Origin: CAXBCP01 sp963974055
GTDB taxonomy: Bacteria > Pseudomonadota > Alphaproteobacteria > MPNO01 > UBA830
Length of the DNA: 64,000 nt
NCBI GenBank assembly: GCA_963974055.1
Contig: CAXBCP010000002.1
Span: 124,001-188,000 of the forward strand
Direction: 5' to 3'
This document shows, in pieces, positions 49,531-58,138 of the stretch. The translations under genes were made by a program, and so were the position numbers. Below the pieces are notes generated by a model. It was not told where the DNA came from, did no database searches, and was given only the letters and a program-made list of their open reading frames with translations. Every line of letters begins with the position of its first letter. Positions within the stretch are counted from its first letter, which is position 1.

Positions 49531-49557
49531 TCTCATTCCCGGTACAAAGATTTCGAT

Positions 49558-50985
49558 ATGACAGACAGTTTTTCACCTGAATTTCAGGCAACGCCCCCCG
49601 CCAGACCGTTCTGGCGCACCGAACTGGAACAGATGGCACGGCTCGGCGCCCCCATCGTCATGACCCAGCTTGCCTGGGTTGCGATGCTGACCACCGACAC
49701 CGCCATGATCGGCCGCCTCGGTCCCGACGCGCTGGCCGGCGCCTCGCTCAGCCTGATGATTTTCTTCCTGACCTGGGTTTTCTGCTTCGGCGTGGTGATG
49801 GCGACGGCGGCACTCGCATCCCAGGCGTATGGCGCCCGGAAACCGCGGATGGTGCGTCGCGTGATCCGCCAGGGGTTCTGGGTGACCCTTATCCTGACGG
49901 TGCCGGCGATGGGACTGTTTCCCTATACCGCAGATCTGCTCGGTATTCTGTCCCAGCCGGCTCATATCCTGCCCTATGCGGATGCCTATATGAGCACCCT
50001 CATGTGGAGCCTGATGCCGAGCATCGGCTTCGCCGTCGTGCGGAATTTCATCTCGTCGCTCAACCGCCCGGCCCCGGCGCTTTGGGTCATGCTGGCGGGG
50101 GTGCCGCTGAACGGCCTGCTCGACTACGGGCTTATTTTCGGCAATTTCGGCCTGCCCCGTCTGGAACTTGTGGGCGCCGGAATCGCGACATCCGCAATTA
50201 ACTGGCTGATGTTCCTGGCGCTTCTCGCCATTGCCGTGTTTCGCAGGCCGTTTTCGCGCTATGCGATCCTCGGGCGGTTCTGGCGACCGGACTGGTTCCA
50301 GTTCCGCCAGATTTTCCGCATCGGATTGCCGATTGCCGGCATGAGCCTGCTCGAAGCCGGTTTTTTCTTCAGTTCCATTTTTATCGTCGGCCAGTTCGGC
50401 GCCCATGCCATCGCGGCCACGATGATTGCGCTTCAGATGCCCCATATCACCTTCATGGTGCCGATGGGACTCGGCCAGGCAGCGACGGTCCGCGTCGGTC
50501 AGGCCGTCGGACGGCGGGATGTAAACGGCGCCTATCGTGCCGGCTGGACGGCGCTGGCGATCGCGCTCGCCTTCATGTCGGTAATGACGGCGATCGTGCT
50601 GTCTATTCCGGAAACCTTCGCGTCGATCTATCTCGACGGCGCCCGTCCGGACAGCGCCGCCGTACTTGCGCTGGCGGCTTCCTATCTGATCTACGCGGCG
50701 TTCTTTCAGGCCGCAGACGGCATACAGGCAGTCGCCGCCGGCGCCTTGCGCGGCCTAAACGACACCGCCCGGCCGATGGCGATCGCCGCCTTCAGTTACT
50801 GGGGAATCGGCCTCACCAGCGGGCTGGCCCTCGCCTTCTGGGGCGGGTTCGAGGCGGCCGGCCTGTGGATGGGATTCGTCCTCGGCCTGGCCAGCGCGGC
50901 CTTCCTGCTGACCCGGCGTTTCCGAAATCTGGAAAAACGCGGCTACATCCCCGATGTCACGGAAAGCGACACCGTCACCGCCTGA
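49558..50985 (+). CDS. MATE-family multidrug/sodium antiporter
   Basis: Inner-membrane exporter of 475 residues with twelve predicted helices in two MatE repeats (about 20-180 and 245-405). MTQLAWVAMLTTDTAMIGRLGPDALAGASLS near the N-terminus and the LPIAGMSLLEAGFFF region opening the second half are typical of the NorM group. It probably exports cationic compounds in exchange for Na+ or H+. Convergent with mutL, only 3 bases between stops. Substrate not known. Confidence 0.92.
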   Translation: MTDSFSPEFQATPPARPFWRTELEQMARLGAPIVMTQLAWVAMLTTDTAMIGRLGPDALAGASLSLMIFFLTWVFCFGVVMATAALASQAYGARKPRMVRRVIRQGFWVTLILTVPAMGLFPYTADLLGILSQPAHILPYADAYMSTLMWSLMPSIGFAVVRNFISSLNRPAPALWVMLAGVPLNGLLDYGLIFGNFGLPRLELVGAGIATSAINWLMFLALLAIAVFRRPFSRYAILGRFWRPDWFQFRQIFRIGLPIAGMSLLEAGFFFSSIFIVGQFGAHAIAATMIALQMPHITFMVPMGLGQAATVRVGQAVGRRDVNGAYRAGWTALAIALAFMSVMTAIVLSIPETFASIYLDGARPDSAAVLALAASYLIYAAFFQAADGIQAVAAGALRGLNDTARPMAIAAFSYWGIGLTSGLALAFWGGFEAAGLWMGFVLGLASAAFLLTRRFRNLEKRGYIPDVTESDTVTA

Positions 50986-50988
50986 CGC

Positions 50989-52815
50989 TCAGCGCCGGCC
51001 GAACAACCGTTCGATATCCGACAGGTTCAGTTCGACATAGGTCGGCCGGCCGTGATTGCACTGCCCGGAATGGGGGGTAACCTCCATTTCGCGCAGCAGG
51101 GCATTCATTTCCTCGGGCGTCAGCCGCCGCCCGGCGCGCACGCTGCCGTGACAGGCCATGGTCGAACAGACGTCTTCAAGACGTTCCTTGAGGGCGAGCC
51201 CGGCGCCGAATTCTTCCAGGTCGTCAGCCAGGTCGCGCACCAGAGCCTTTACGTCCGAGTGCCCCAGCAGCGCCGGCACTTCGCGGACGACGACGGCGCC
51301 GGGACCGAATTTTTCAATCGCGAGCCCCAGTTCCTCGAATTCCGCCGAACGGGCGCAGAGGCGATCGACAGCCGCCTCATCCATTTCAACGACCTCGGGA
51401 ATCAACAATCCCTGGCGCTTTGGCCCGCCACCGGCGAGGGCCGCCTTCATGCGTTCGTATACCAGCCGTTCATGGGCTGCATGCTGGTCGACGATGACGA
51501 TTCCGGTGTCCGTCTGGGAGACGATATAGGTTTCGTGCACCTGGGCCCGCGCCGCGCCCAGCGGGAACGACGAGGCCGCAGGCGGCGCGGCGGCAGCCAC
51601 GTATTGTTCGCCCTGTTCGCCCGATATCCGCGCCGACGGCGTGTCGAACGTATCCAGTATCCCGGTCGATGCCGGCGCCTGATAGGCCGCCGCAATTTCG
51701 GCCAGTTCGCGCGTGATCTCCGGTCCCTGTCGCCAGAACGTCTGCCCACCGCCACCGCCGCCACCGGGCTGGAAGGCTCCCAGCGCCGCAGCCGCAACCG
51801 TTGTCGACGCCTTGTGTCCCGCCGCCTCGAGCGCGCGGCGCAATCCGCCGACAATCAGGCCGCGGACAAGACCCGCATCCTGAAATCTGACTTCCGCCTT
51901 CGCGGGATGAACGTTGACGTCGACGGCTTCCGGCGGCACGTCCAGGAACAGAGCGATCATCGGATGACGGTTCCGCGCAAGAAAATCCTGATAGGCGCCG
52001 CGCACCGCGCCGACGAGAAGCCGGTCCTGCACCGGGCGGCCGTTCACGAACAGGTACTGCGCCCGGGCATTGCCGCGGTTCAGGGTCGGTACGCCTGCGA
52101 ACCCGGTCAGACGAATACCGCCGCGTTCGGAATCGACCGACACGGCATTATCGGCGAATTCCCGGCCCATCACCGCCGACAGCCGGTCGAGCCGCGCGGT
52201 CAGCAGGTCGCCCTGGGCCGAGCCATACCGAAACCTGGTGCGGTCTTCGTCGGCCAGCGAAAACGCGATTTCGGGATGCGCCATGGCCAGGCGCTTTATC
52301 GCGTCGGCGGCATGATCGACTTCGGTTCGCGGGGTTTTCAGGAATTTCAGCCGGGCCGGCGTCGCATAGAACAGATCGCGCACTTCGATCCGTGTACCGG
52401 TCCCCAGCGCTGCCGGTTTCGGCGCGCCTTTTTTTCCGCCTTCGATTTCGATCGCGTAGGCGTTCTCCGCCCCGGCGGCACGGCTGGTGATCGACAGCCG
52501 CGAGACCGCGCCGATAGACGGCAGGGCTTCGCCGCGAAATCCGAGCGTGCGGATATCCACCAGGTCGTCATCCGGCAATTTCGATGTCGCATGCCGCTCC
52601 ACGGCCAGTTCGAGCTCGATCGCGGTCATCCCGCAACCGTCATCGGTGACCGAAACAAGCACCCGCCCGCCGTCCTCCAGCACGACGTCGATGTGACGCG
52701 CACCGGCATCGATGGCGTTTTCCACCAGTTCCTTGACCGCCGCGGCCGGGCGTTCGATGACCTCGCCGGCAGCGATCCTGTTGACCAGCGTTTCGGGCAG
52801 CAGGCGCAGGGTCAT
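50989..52815 (-). CDS. mutL: DNA mismatch repair protein MutL
   Basis: ATPase that links MutS to downstream repair steps, 608 residues. The N-terminal GHKL ATPase has IAAGEVIERPAAAVKELVENAIDAGA, TDDGCGM, RHATSKL and GFRGEALPSIGAVS; the C-terminal dimerisation domain (about 425-600) has DQHAAHERLVYE and the HGSVRAG region, ending with GRPTYVELNLSDIERLFGR. The linker has a run of seven Gly near 360. The CPHGRP-like end is here CNHGRPT. Whether it has the endonuclease DQHAX2EX4E motif: DQHAAHERLVYE is present, as in organisms without MutH. The stop-start of pgi overlaps by 4 bases. Confidence 0.95.
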   Translation of the reverse strand: MTLRLLPETLVNRIAAGEVIERPAAAVKELVENAIDAGARHIDVVLEDGGRVLVSVTDDGCGMTAIELELAVERHATSKLPDDDLVDIRTLGFRGEALPSIGAVSRLSITSRAAGAENAYAIEIEGGKKGAPKPAALGTGTRIEVRDLFYATPARLKFLKTPRTEVDHAADAIKRLAMAHPEIAFSLADEDRTRFRYGSAQGDLLTARLDRLSAVMGREFADNAVSVDSERGGIRLTGFAGVPTLNRGNARAQYLFVNGRPVQDRLLVGAVRGAYQDFLARNRHPMIALFLDVPPEAVDVNVHPAKAEVRFQDAGLVRGLIVGGLRRALEAAGHKASTTVAAAALGAFQPGGGGGGGQTFWRQGPEITRELAEIAAAYQAPASTGILDTFDTPSARISGEQGEQYVAAAAPPAASSFPLGAARAQVHETYIVSQTDTGIVIVDQHAAHERLVYERMKAALAGGGPKRQGLLIPEVVEMDEAAVDRLCARSAEFEELGLAIEKFGPGAVVVREVPALLGHSDVKALVRDLADDLEEFGAGLALKERLEDVCSTMACHGSVRAGRRLTPEEMNALLREMEVTPHSGQCNHGRPTYVELNLSDIERLFGRR

Positions 52816-54134
52816 CCCGCGTCTCCCCTGGCGAGATATTCACGCGCCAGAATCTTGCCCTCCTCGACCGCAGGCTGGTCGAAGGCGTTCACCCCGATAA
52901 GGTCCGCCATGATCATGGTCTCGACCATGAAATGCATCATCAGCGCGCCCATGGACATCTCGTCGACAACCGGAACATGGAACACCCGGGTCGGGCGGCC
53001 GTTATTGGCAAGCGTCTCGGCAGTCGCGCGCCCGGCAACGGCCAGCAGGTCCCCCATCGTTCTCCCGGCAAGATAGGACAATCCCTCGATATCGGAGATA
53101 TCGGCCGGGGCCGCGGCGCCGCGACCCGCGGTATCGGTCAGGATCAGCGAAAACATCTTGTCCGGCGGCCCATCGAGATAAAGCTGAAGCTGGCTGTGCT
53201 GGTCGACGGCGCCGATAGCACGAACCGGCGTCGTCCCCTCGCCCTGCTTGCCGATGCTTTCGGCCCAGAGCTGGCAGAACCATAACCCGAAAATCGCGAG
53301 CCGGTCGCAATAGGGCATCAGAACCGTAAGGTTCGCACCGGCATGCCGGTTCAGCCCGAACGACACCGCCGCACCGGCAGCGGGCGGAAAATCACTTGCA
53401 GGGGTGCCGCTCAGAAGCGGTTCGGCAACGGTCGCCGCACCGTCGCGGAGCCGCCCGATATCCAGCCCGGCGATCGCCGCCGGCAGCATCCCCGTCACCG
53501 ACAGCACCGAATACCGTCCGCCGATTCCCGCGTGATGTTCAAGCACCGGACATCCAAGCTTCCGCGCGATGATCGTCACGGGGTTTTCCGTCGCCTCGGT
53601 GATGGCGACGACATGTCCGGCAAGGGCCTCTTCGGAAACATGCGCCCGCAGGACTTCGAGCAGCACCCCGAACTGCAGGAGCGTCTCAGCGGTCGATCCC
53701 GATTTCGAGATCGCGATTACACCCGTCCGCCGCCAGTCCAGCGCGGCGGTCAGTCCGTCGATTGTATATGGATCGACATTGTCCATGAAATGCAGCCGCG
53801 GCGCGCCGGGGCGGGGTCCGAAACCGATATCGGCAAGCGAGCACAACGTCTGACCGCCCAGGGACGAGCCACCGGTACCGAGCACGACGACATCGTCGAA
53901 GGACGACCGGAAGCGCTCGGCAACCGCGCTGATTTCCGCAAGATCGTCGCGTTCCCGCGCTAATCCCAGAAGCGGCAATGCATTATCGGCATAGGCGGCG
54001 CGTATGCGCTCCAGCGCGCCTTGCGTCTGCGCGATGCAGCGATCGAAGACAGACGCCTCCAGACCGCCATCGCCGATCTCTCCGGCGAAGCAGTCCGTCA
54101 GGTCCTGCGTATAGGGTGTATTGCTCTGTCCCAT
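52812..54134 (-). CDS. pgi: Glucose-6-phosphate isomerase
   Basis: Interconverts glucose-6-phosphate and fructose-6-phosphate, 440 residues; this is the shorter bacterial form, about 110 residues less than the E. coli enzyme. VLGTGGSSLGGQTLCSLA and AISKSGSTAETLLQFG hold the phosphate-binding loops; QLWAESIGKQGEGTTPVRAIG contains the conserved catalytic-region Glu and the GxxDQHSQLQL stretch with the His follows. It is translated together with mutL by a 4-base overlap. A TTATCCACA nonamer lies upstream on this strand (54201-54209). Confidence 0.93.
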   Translation of the reverse strand: MGQSNTPYTQDLTDCFAGEIGDGGLEASVFDRCIAQTQGALERIRAAYADNALPLLGLARERDDLAEISAVAERFRSSFDDVVVLGTGGSSLGGQTLCSLADIGFGPRPGAPRLHFMDNVDPYTIDGLTAALDWRRTGVIAISKSGSTAETLLQFGVLLEVLRAHVSEEALAGHVVAITEATENPVTIIARKLGCPVLEHHAGIGGRYSVLSVTGMLPAAIAGLDIGRLRDGAATVAEPLLSGTPASDFPPAAGAAVSFGLNRHAGANLTVLMPYCDRLAIFGLWFCQLWAESIGKQGEGTTPVRAIGAVDQHSQLQLYLDGPPDKMFSLILTDTAGRGAAAPADISDIEGLSYLAGRTMGDLLAVAGRATAETLANNGRPTRVFHVPVVDEMSMGALMMHFMVETMIMADLIGVNAFDQPAVEEGKILAREYLARGDAG

Positions 54135-54250
54135 TCCGGGATCACCTTATGTCATGGCGGCGAATCGGGAAAAGGGCGTCTGGTGTTCAACCCACACAAT
54201 TGTGGATAATTCGGCGGAAACAGCCCGCCGCAGGCTCTAAAATCCGGTTT

Positions 54251-55597
54251 TTACCGGCTTTCTTCCATTCCCTTGGGGTCGCCGACAATCACGACGGTCA
54301 GGTCCTTTTCCCGGAACAGCCGGCGCGCCACACGGTTAGCTTCTTTCAGCGTAATGGAATCGATAATCGACGGCCGTTTGCGGATGTAATCCATGCCGAG
54401 ATCGGACATCTGGATGCCCACCAGCATGTTTGCAATTCCCCGGCTGGAGCCGAGGCGGAGCGGAAACGAGCCGTTCAGGTAGGTCTTCGCGGTTTCGAGC
54501 TCTTTCGCCGTTATGCCCTTTTCGGAAAGCTTCTTCCACTCCGCCCGGATCACGGAAACGGATTCCGCAGCGCGGGCGTTTTGCGTCGCGACGCCGGCGG
54601 CGACAAGGCCTGAATGTTCCATCGGGCTGAGATAGGCATAGACGGAATAGGCGAGTCCCCGCTTTTCACGGACTTCCTCATACAGCCGGGAGCTCAGCCC
54701 GCCGCCGCCGAAGACCCGCGTGACCAGCAACGCCTTGTACCAGTCGGGGTCGTCCCGCTTGATCCCCGCATGGCCGAGAACGATCACGCTTTGCGGTATC
54801 TGTTTTCGGACGATAAGCGTCTTGCCGCTGCCCGCCGGCGTCGTTTCGGCGATATCGAATTTCGGGCCGGTTGCCGGCAGATCCCCGAACACGGAATCGA
54901 GCCGGGTCTTGAGTTCCTGTTCCGTAATATCGCCGACCACGCCGATGACCAGGCGGTCGCGGCTGAACCGGCCGCGTACAAACGACTTCAGATCGTCGGT
55001 CGTCAACGCAGCAACTGTTTTCTCGGTTCCGTCCGAGGGCTTGGAATAGGGATGGCCGGGAAAGACCGTCTCCGACCAGAGCCGGCCGGATATCCGCCTT
55101 GGATCCTCGACGCTCTGTCGCAGCGACGCCAGAATCTGCGACCGGATACGCTCAACCGGTTTTTTGTCGAACCGGGGCGCGTTCAGGGCAAGCCGCAAAA
55201 GATCGAACGCCTTGCCGCGTTCGGCTGTCAGAGTGCGCAACCGGCCGGAAAAGCTGTCGCGTCCGGCGCTGAACGACATCTGGGCCGCAATGTTTTCAAG
55301 CGCCCGCTGGAAGTCCTGTGATTCCATGTCGCCGGCACCTTCATCCAGCAGACCCGACGCCATTTCGGCCAGGCCTTCCTTGCCGTCGGGGTCGGTCGCG
55401 GAACCGGCATTGCGGAACGCGAAACTGAGCGCGATCAGCGGGACCGATTTATCGGGTACGAACCAGGCAACGATGCCCTTCCCGGTGACGATCTTTCGGA
55501 TTTCGGTCGCCTGCACGGGCGCGGCAAGCACGGCAAGCGACAGGGCGGCCAGGGCAACCGCCGGAACAATGCCCCTGTACAGTGTGCGTAGCGTCAT
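54251..55597 (-). CDS. M16-family zinc-peptidase-like protein, non-catalytic partner
   Basis: Periplasmic protein of 448 residues with a signal peptide (about 1-30, ending PVQA). It has the two M16 domains and typical stretches (RNAGSATDPDGKEGLAEMASGLL, FGGGGLSSRLYEEVREKRGLAYSVYAYLSP), but the active-site HXXEH is replaced: the aligned segment reads GLAEMASGLLDEG. It is therefore expected to be inactive alone and to pair with the upstream M16 peptidase, as in the known active/inactive M16 heterodimers. The start ATG overlaps that gene's stop by 4 bases. The R/Y motif for substrate C-terminus binding (RGLAYSVY) is kept. Confidence 0.92.
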   Translation of the reverse strand: MTLRTLYRGIVPAVALAALSLAVLAAPVQATEIRKIVTGKGIVAWFVPDKSVPLIALSFAFRNAGSATDPDGKEGLAEMASGLLDEGAGDMESQDFQRALENIAAQMSFSAGRDSFSGRLRTLTAERGKAFDLLRLALNAPRFDKKPVERIRSQILASLRQSVEDPRRISGRLWSETVFPGHPYSKPSDGTEKTVAALTTDDLKSFVRGRFSRDRLVIGVVGDITEQELKTRLDSVFGDLPATGPKFDIAETTPAGSGKTLIVRKQIPQSVIVLGHAGIKRDDPDWYKALLVTRVFGGGGLSSRLYEEVREKRGLAYSVYAYLSPMEHSGLVAAGVATQNARAAESVSVIRAEWKKLSEKGITAKELETAKTYLNGSFPLRLGSSRGIANMLVGIQMSDLGMDYIRKRPSIIDSITLKEANRVARRLFREKDLTVVIVGDPKGMEESR

Positions 55598-56946
55598 TTC
55601 GCGGCCTCCGGCAGGAGAATGCCCGTAACCGAACTTTCCACCCTGATCGCCGATTTCGCGGCCGCCATGACCTGTTCGGCGGTCACCGCGGAAATCCGCT
55701 CGGGCCACGCCTCGACATCGGCGATTGTCTGCCCCTGGGTAAACGCCTGGCCGATCGCATTGGGGCCGGCGCGCAGTCCGTCCCGCGCATAGATCGCCTG
55801 CGCGGAAATAAGGCGTTTCGCGCGGTCGATATCGGCAGGGGCAAATCCCTCTTTAAACGCCGCATCCAGTTCTTCGAGGACGGCTTTTTCCAGCGCCGCG
55901 ATATCGCCGCCCGCATTGGGGCTCGCATAGATCCCGAACTCCCCGTAATCGAGGCCGTCGCCGCTATACCAGGCGCCCGCATTTGACGCGATGCCGCGTT
56001 CGACGACGAGCTTGCGATAGAGCCGGCTGGTCGAGCCGCCGCCAAGAACCTGTGCCAGAACTTCAAGCGGATAGGCGACCGTCTTCGCGTCGGTGGCATA
56101 GCTCGGCGTAAGATACGTCCGCGACCAGGAGGGCAGGTTGACGCGTTCATGGCGGAGCACCACCCGGCGGGCGGCCCGGTGCGGCGGCTCTTTCGGGCGT
56201 ACCCTTTCGGGGACTTTCGCGCCCGCGATCGGCCCGTAGTATTTTTCGGCGAGCGCCCGCACCTGGTCGACCGTGGCATCGCCCGCAATGATAAGCATCG
56301 CGTTGTTCGGCGCGTAATGCTTACGGTAGAACGCGAGGGCGTTTTCGGTCGTCAGTTGCCTGATCTCGCTCATCCAGCCGATTACCGGCCGGCCATAGGG
56401 ATGGTTCAGGTACAGCGCCCGGCGCATCTGTTCGCGAAGCTGGGCGGCGGGGCTGTTATCGGTCCGCGACCGGCGTTCCTCGAGGACCACGTCGCGCTCC
56501 GGCAGGACGACATCGTCGCTGAGAACCAGGTTGTGCATCCGATCCGCTTCGAGCCGCATGATCGTTTCCAGTTCGTGCGCTGCGACACGCTGGAAATAGG
56601 CCGTAAAATCGGAACTTGTGAAAGCGTTGTCGCGGCCGCCGATCCGCGAGATGGTCCGCGAAAACTCGCCCGGTTTCACGGTCTTGGTGCCCTTGAACAG
56701 CAGGTGTTCGAGAAAATGGGCCAGACCGGATTCACCGGCTTCCTCGTCGGCGGCGCCGACCCGGTACCACAGCATCTGCATAACGATCGGCGCGCGATGA
56801 TTTTCGATCACCACGACCTGCAGACCGTTATCAAGGGTAAATGTCTTCGGCGAGAACACCGCAGCCGATGCTGTGGCCGCGAAGACGACGGCGCAGGCAA
56901 TACCGGCGCCCACAGCCGTCAGAACCTTTCTGAACCAAGCGTACAA
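55594..56946 (-). CDS. M16-family zinc metallopeptidase, catalytic subunit
   Basis: Exported zinc peptidase of about 450 residues. The inverted zinc motif HFLEH is present in GESGLAHFLEHLLFKGT, with the downstream Glu region in the following helix, so this is the active member of the pair. The best start is TTG at 56946: it has CTGGAG upstream at good spacing and gives a signal peptide YAWFRKVLTAVGAGIACAVV ending ATASA. A longer frame from TTG 56997 would place 17 extra residues before the signal. Followed by its non-catalytic partner with a 4-base overlap. Target proteins or peptides unknown. Confidence 0.92.
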   Translation of the reverse strand: MYAWFRKVLTAVGAGIACAVVFAATASAAVFSPKTFTLDNGLQVVVIENHRAPIVMQMLWYRVGAADEEAGESGLAHFLEHLLFKGTKTVKPGEFSRTISRIGGRDNAFTSSDFTAYFQRVAAHELETIMRLEADRMHNLVLSDDVVLPERDVVLEERRSRTDNSPAAQLREQMRRALYLNHPYGRPVIGWMSEIRQLTTENALAFYRKHYAPNNAMLIIAGDATVDQVRALAEKYYGPIAGAKVPERVRPKEPPHRAARRVVLRHERVNLPSWSRTYLTPSYATDAKTVAYPLEVLAQVLGGGSTSRLYRKLVVERGIASNAGAWYSGDGLDYGEFGIYASPNAGGDIAALEKAVLEELDAAFKEGFAPADIDRAKRLISAQAIYARDGLRAGPNAIGQAFTQGQTIADVEAWPERISAVTAEQVMAAAKSAIRVESSVTGILLPEAAK

Positions 56947-57067
56947 TTGCAACTCCAGACATTTGGCCGCGCCGGTCACGACGCGAAATTCAGGCAAACA
57001 GCCCTACGGATACAGTTGGACACACGCCGGGACGATACAAGTCCCGTCGCCATCACTTTCCGGTCAG

Positions 57068-57628
57068 CTAAAAAATGCCTTCGAACCAGCCTTTGGGCTT
57101 GCGGATGATCTGCGGCGTGCGGCCCTTTGTCGGTGCATCGCCGAGGCCGGCATTCTCGCGCAGGCGCTTTTGTTCCGCCGCGGCATCGACCAGCGTGCCG
57201 GGAGGCGGTCTGCTCTGCCAGAAGATCAGGCGGTCGGCGAAACTGTCATCCTCTGTCGCCAGAATGGAAGATTCCCGGTTGATGGTGCGTCGGATCGCGG
57301 GATCGGGGTTGGTCGCACCCGCCCGCGCCAGCAAGGCGACTTCGCCTTTCGACGCATCGGACAGTTCCTGCTTCGTCACCGACGCCCCGGAGCTTTCGAC
57401 AAGAAGATCGCGCGCCGTTTCCTTGACCGTCGATTCCTGCGGACGTTCCGCGCCGGGGCGCGGCGGCCGCAGGCCGAAATCCGGCGGCATGCTCAACGGC
57501 GCACGCGTGACCACCGCGAATTCGTCCGGCGATTGCTTGCCGATACCGATCGCTTCGCGTGCGCCCTCGCAGGCGGATAATGTAAATACCGCCAGAATTG
57601 CGAGAAGGATGTGCCGTGTCATATTCAT
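57068..57628 (-). CDS. DUF3035 lipoprotein
   Basis: Small lipoprotein of 186 residues: the signal peptide MNMTRHILLAILAVFTLSAC has the lipobox LSAC, with lipidation expected at the Cys. The mature part contains SPDEFAVVTRAPLSMPPDF, the defining stretch of DUF3035, followed by a Pro-rich, disordered region. The start is the ATG at 57628 (or 57622); a GTG at 57652 overlapping lspA would add a poor N-terminus. The family is confined largely to alphaproteobacteria and is often near lspA and M16 genes; its function is not known, although a role at the outer membrane is plausible. Confidence 0.88.
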   Translation of the reverse strand: MNMTRHILLAILAVFTLSACEGAREAIGIGKQSPDEFAVVTRAPLSMPPDFGLRPPRPGAERPQESTVKETARDLLVESSGASVTKQELSDASKGEVALLARAGATNPDPAIRRTINRESSILATEDDSFADRLIFWQSRPPPGTLVDAAAEQKRLRENAGLGDAPTKGRTPQIIRKPKGWFEGIF

Positions 57629-57648
57629 AGATCCACTGAGAACCGGAC

Positions 57649-58128
57649 TCACGGCTCTAATTTATGGGTGCGGCGGTTTTCAAGCAACCCGTCAAACAGC
57701 AACATCACAACCCCGATCGAAATTGCGATGTCGGCAACGTTGAAGGACGGCCAGTGATAGCCGAACGCATGGAAATCGAGGAAATCCGCCACTGCGCCAT
57801 AGACCGCGCGGTCGATCGCGTTGCCGATAGCACCGCCGATCACCATGCCGAGCGCCACTGTCAGCCACTTCGAGCGCGCCTTTGTCATCCATATGGCGAG
57901 GACGATCGAAATTACCACCGCCAGACCGCCAAGAACTGCCTGGGTCCACGGCGACTGGGTGCTGAAAAGCCCGAAACTGGCCCCCTTGTTCCACACCATG
58001 ACGATGTTGAAGAACGACGTGACTTCGATCCATTGCGGCGGCGACATGACATCGTGGACGATCCACGTTTTCGTCGCCTGATCCAGCGCAATGACGGCGG
58101 CCGCGACGGAAAGCCCTGTTCGGATCAA
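57649..58128 (-). CDS. lspA: Lipoprotein signal peptidase LspA
   Basis: Inner-membrane aspartyl peptidase that cleaves the signal peptide of prolipoproteins, about 159 residues. Four helices are visible; the two catalytic Asp residues are in GNAIDRAVYG and FNVADIAI. The frame has no ATG after the ileS stop; a TTG at 58128, 11 bases after ileS ends, gives the usual length, and an extension into ileS (to 58209) would add 27 atypical residues. Follows ileS as in many proteobacteria. It would process the DUF3035 lipoprotein encoded next to it. Confidence 0.92.
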   Translation of the reverse strand: MIRTGLSVAAAVIALDQATKTWIVHDVMSPPQWIEVTSFFNIVMVWNKGASFGLFSTQSPWTQAVLGGLAVVISIVLAIWMTKARSKWLTVALGMVIGGAIGNAIDRAVYGAVADFLDFHAFGYHWPSFNVADIAISIGVVMLLFDGLLENRRTHKLEP

Positions 58129-58138
58129 GACCCGGCAC

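Noticed and set aside
51052..53076. 674-codon open frame opposite mutL and pgi
   Set aside because: Shadow frame of the same kind; both genes beneath it are unambiguous.
54201..54209. Perfect DnaA box (TTATCCACA on the minus strand) upstream of pgi
   Set aside because: A single nonamer is expected about once in every 130 kb of one strand by chance and no cluster, AT-rich unwinding region or dnaA/gyrB context is present, so no origin is claimed.
54244..54257. CCGGTTTTTACCGG hairpin at the end of the second M16 gene
   Set aside because: It overlaps the stop codon and has only a 5-bp stem; too weak to call a terminator.
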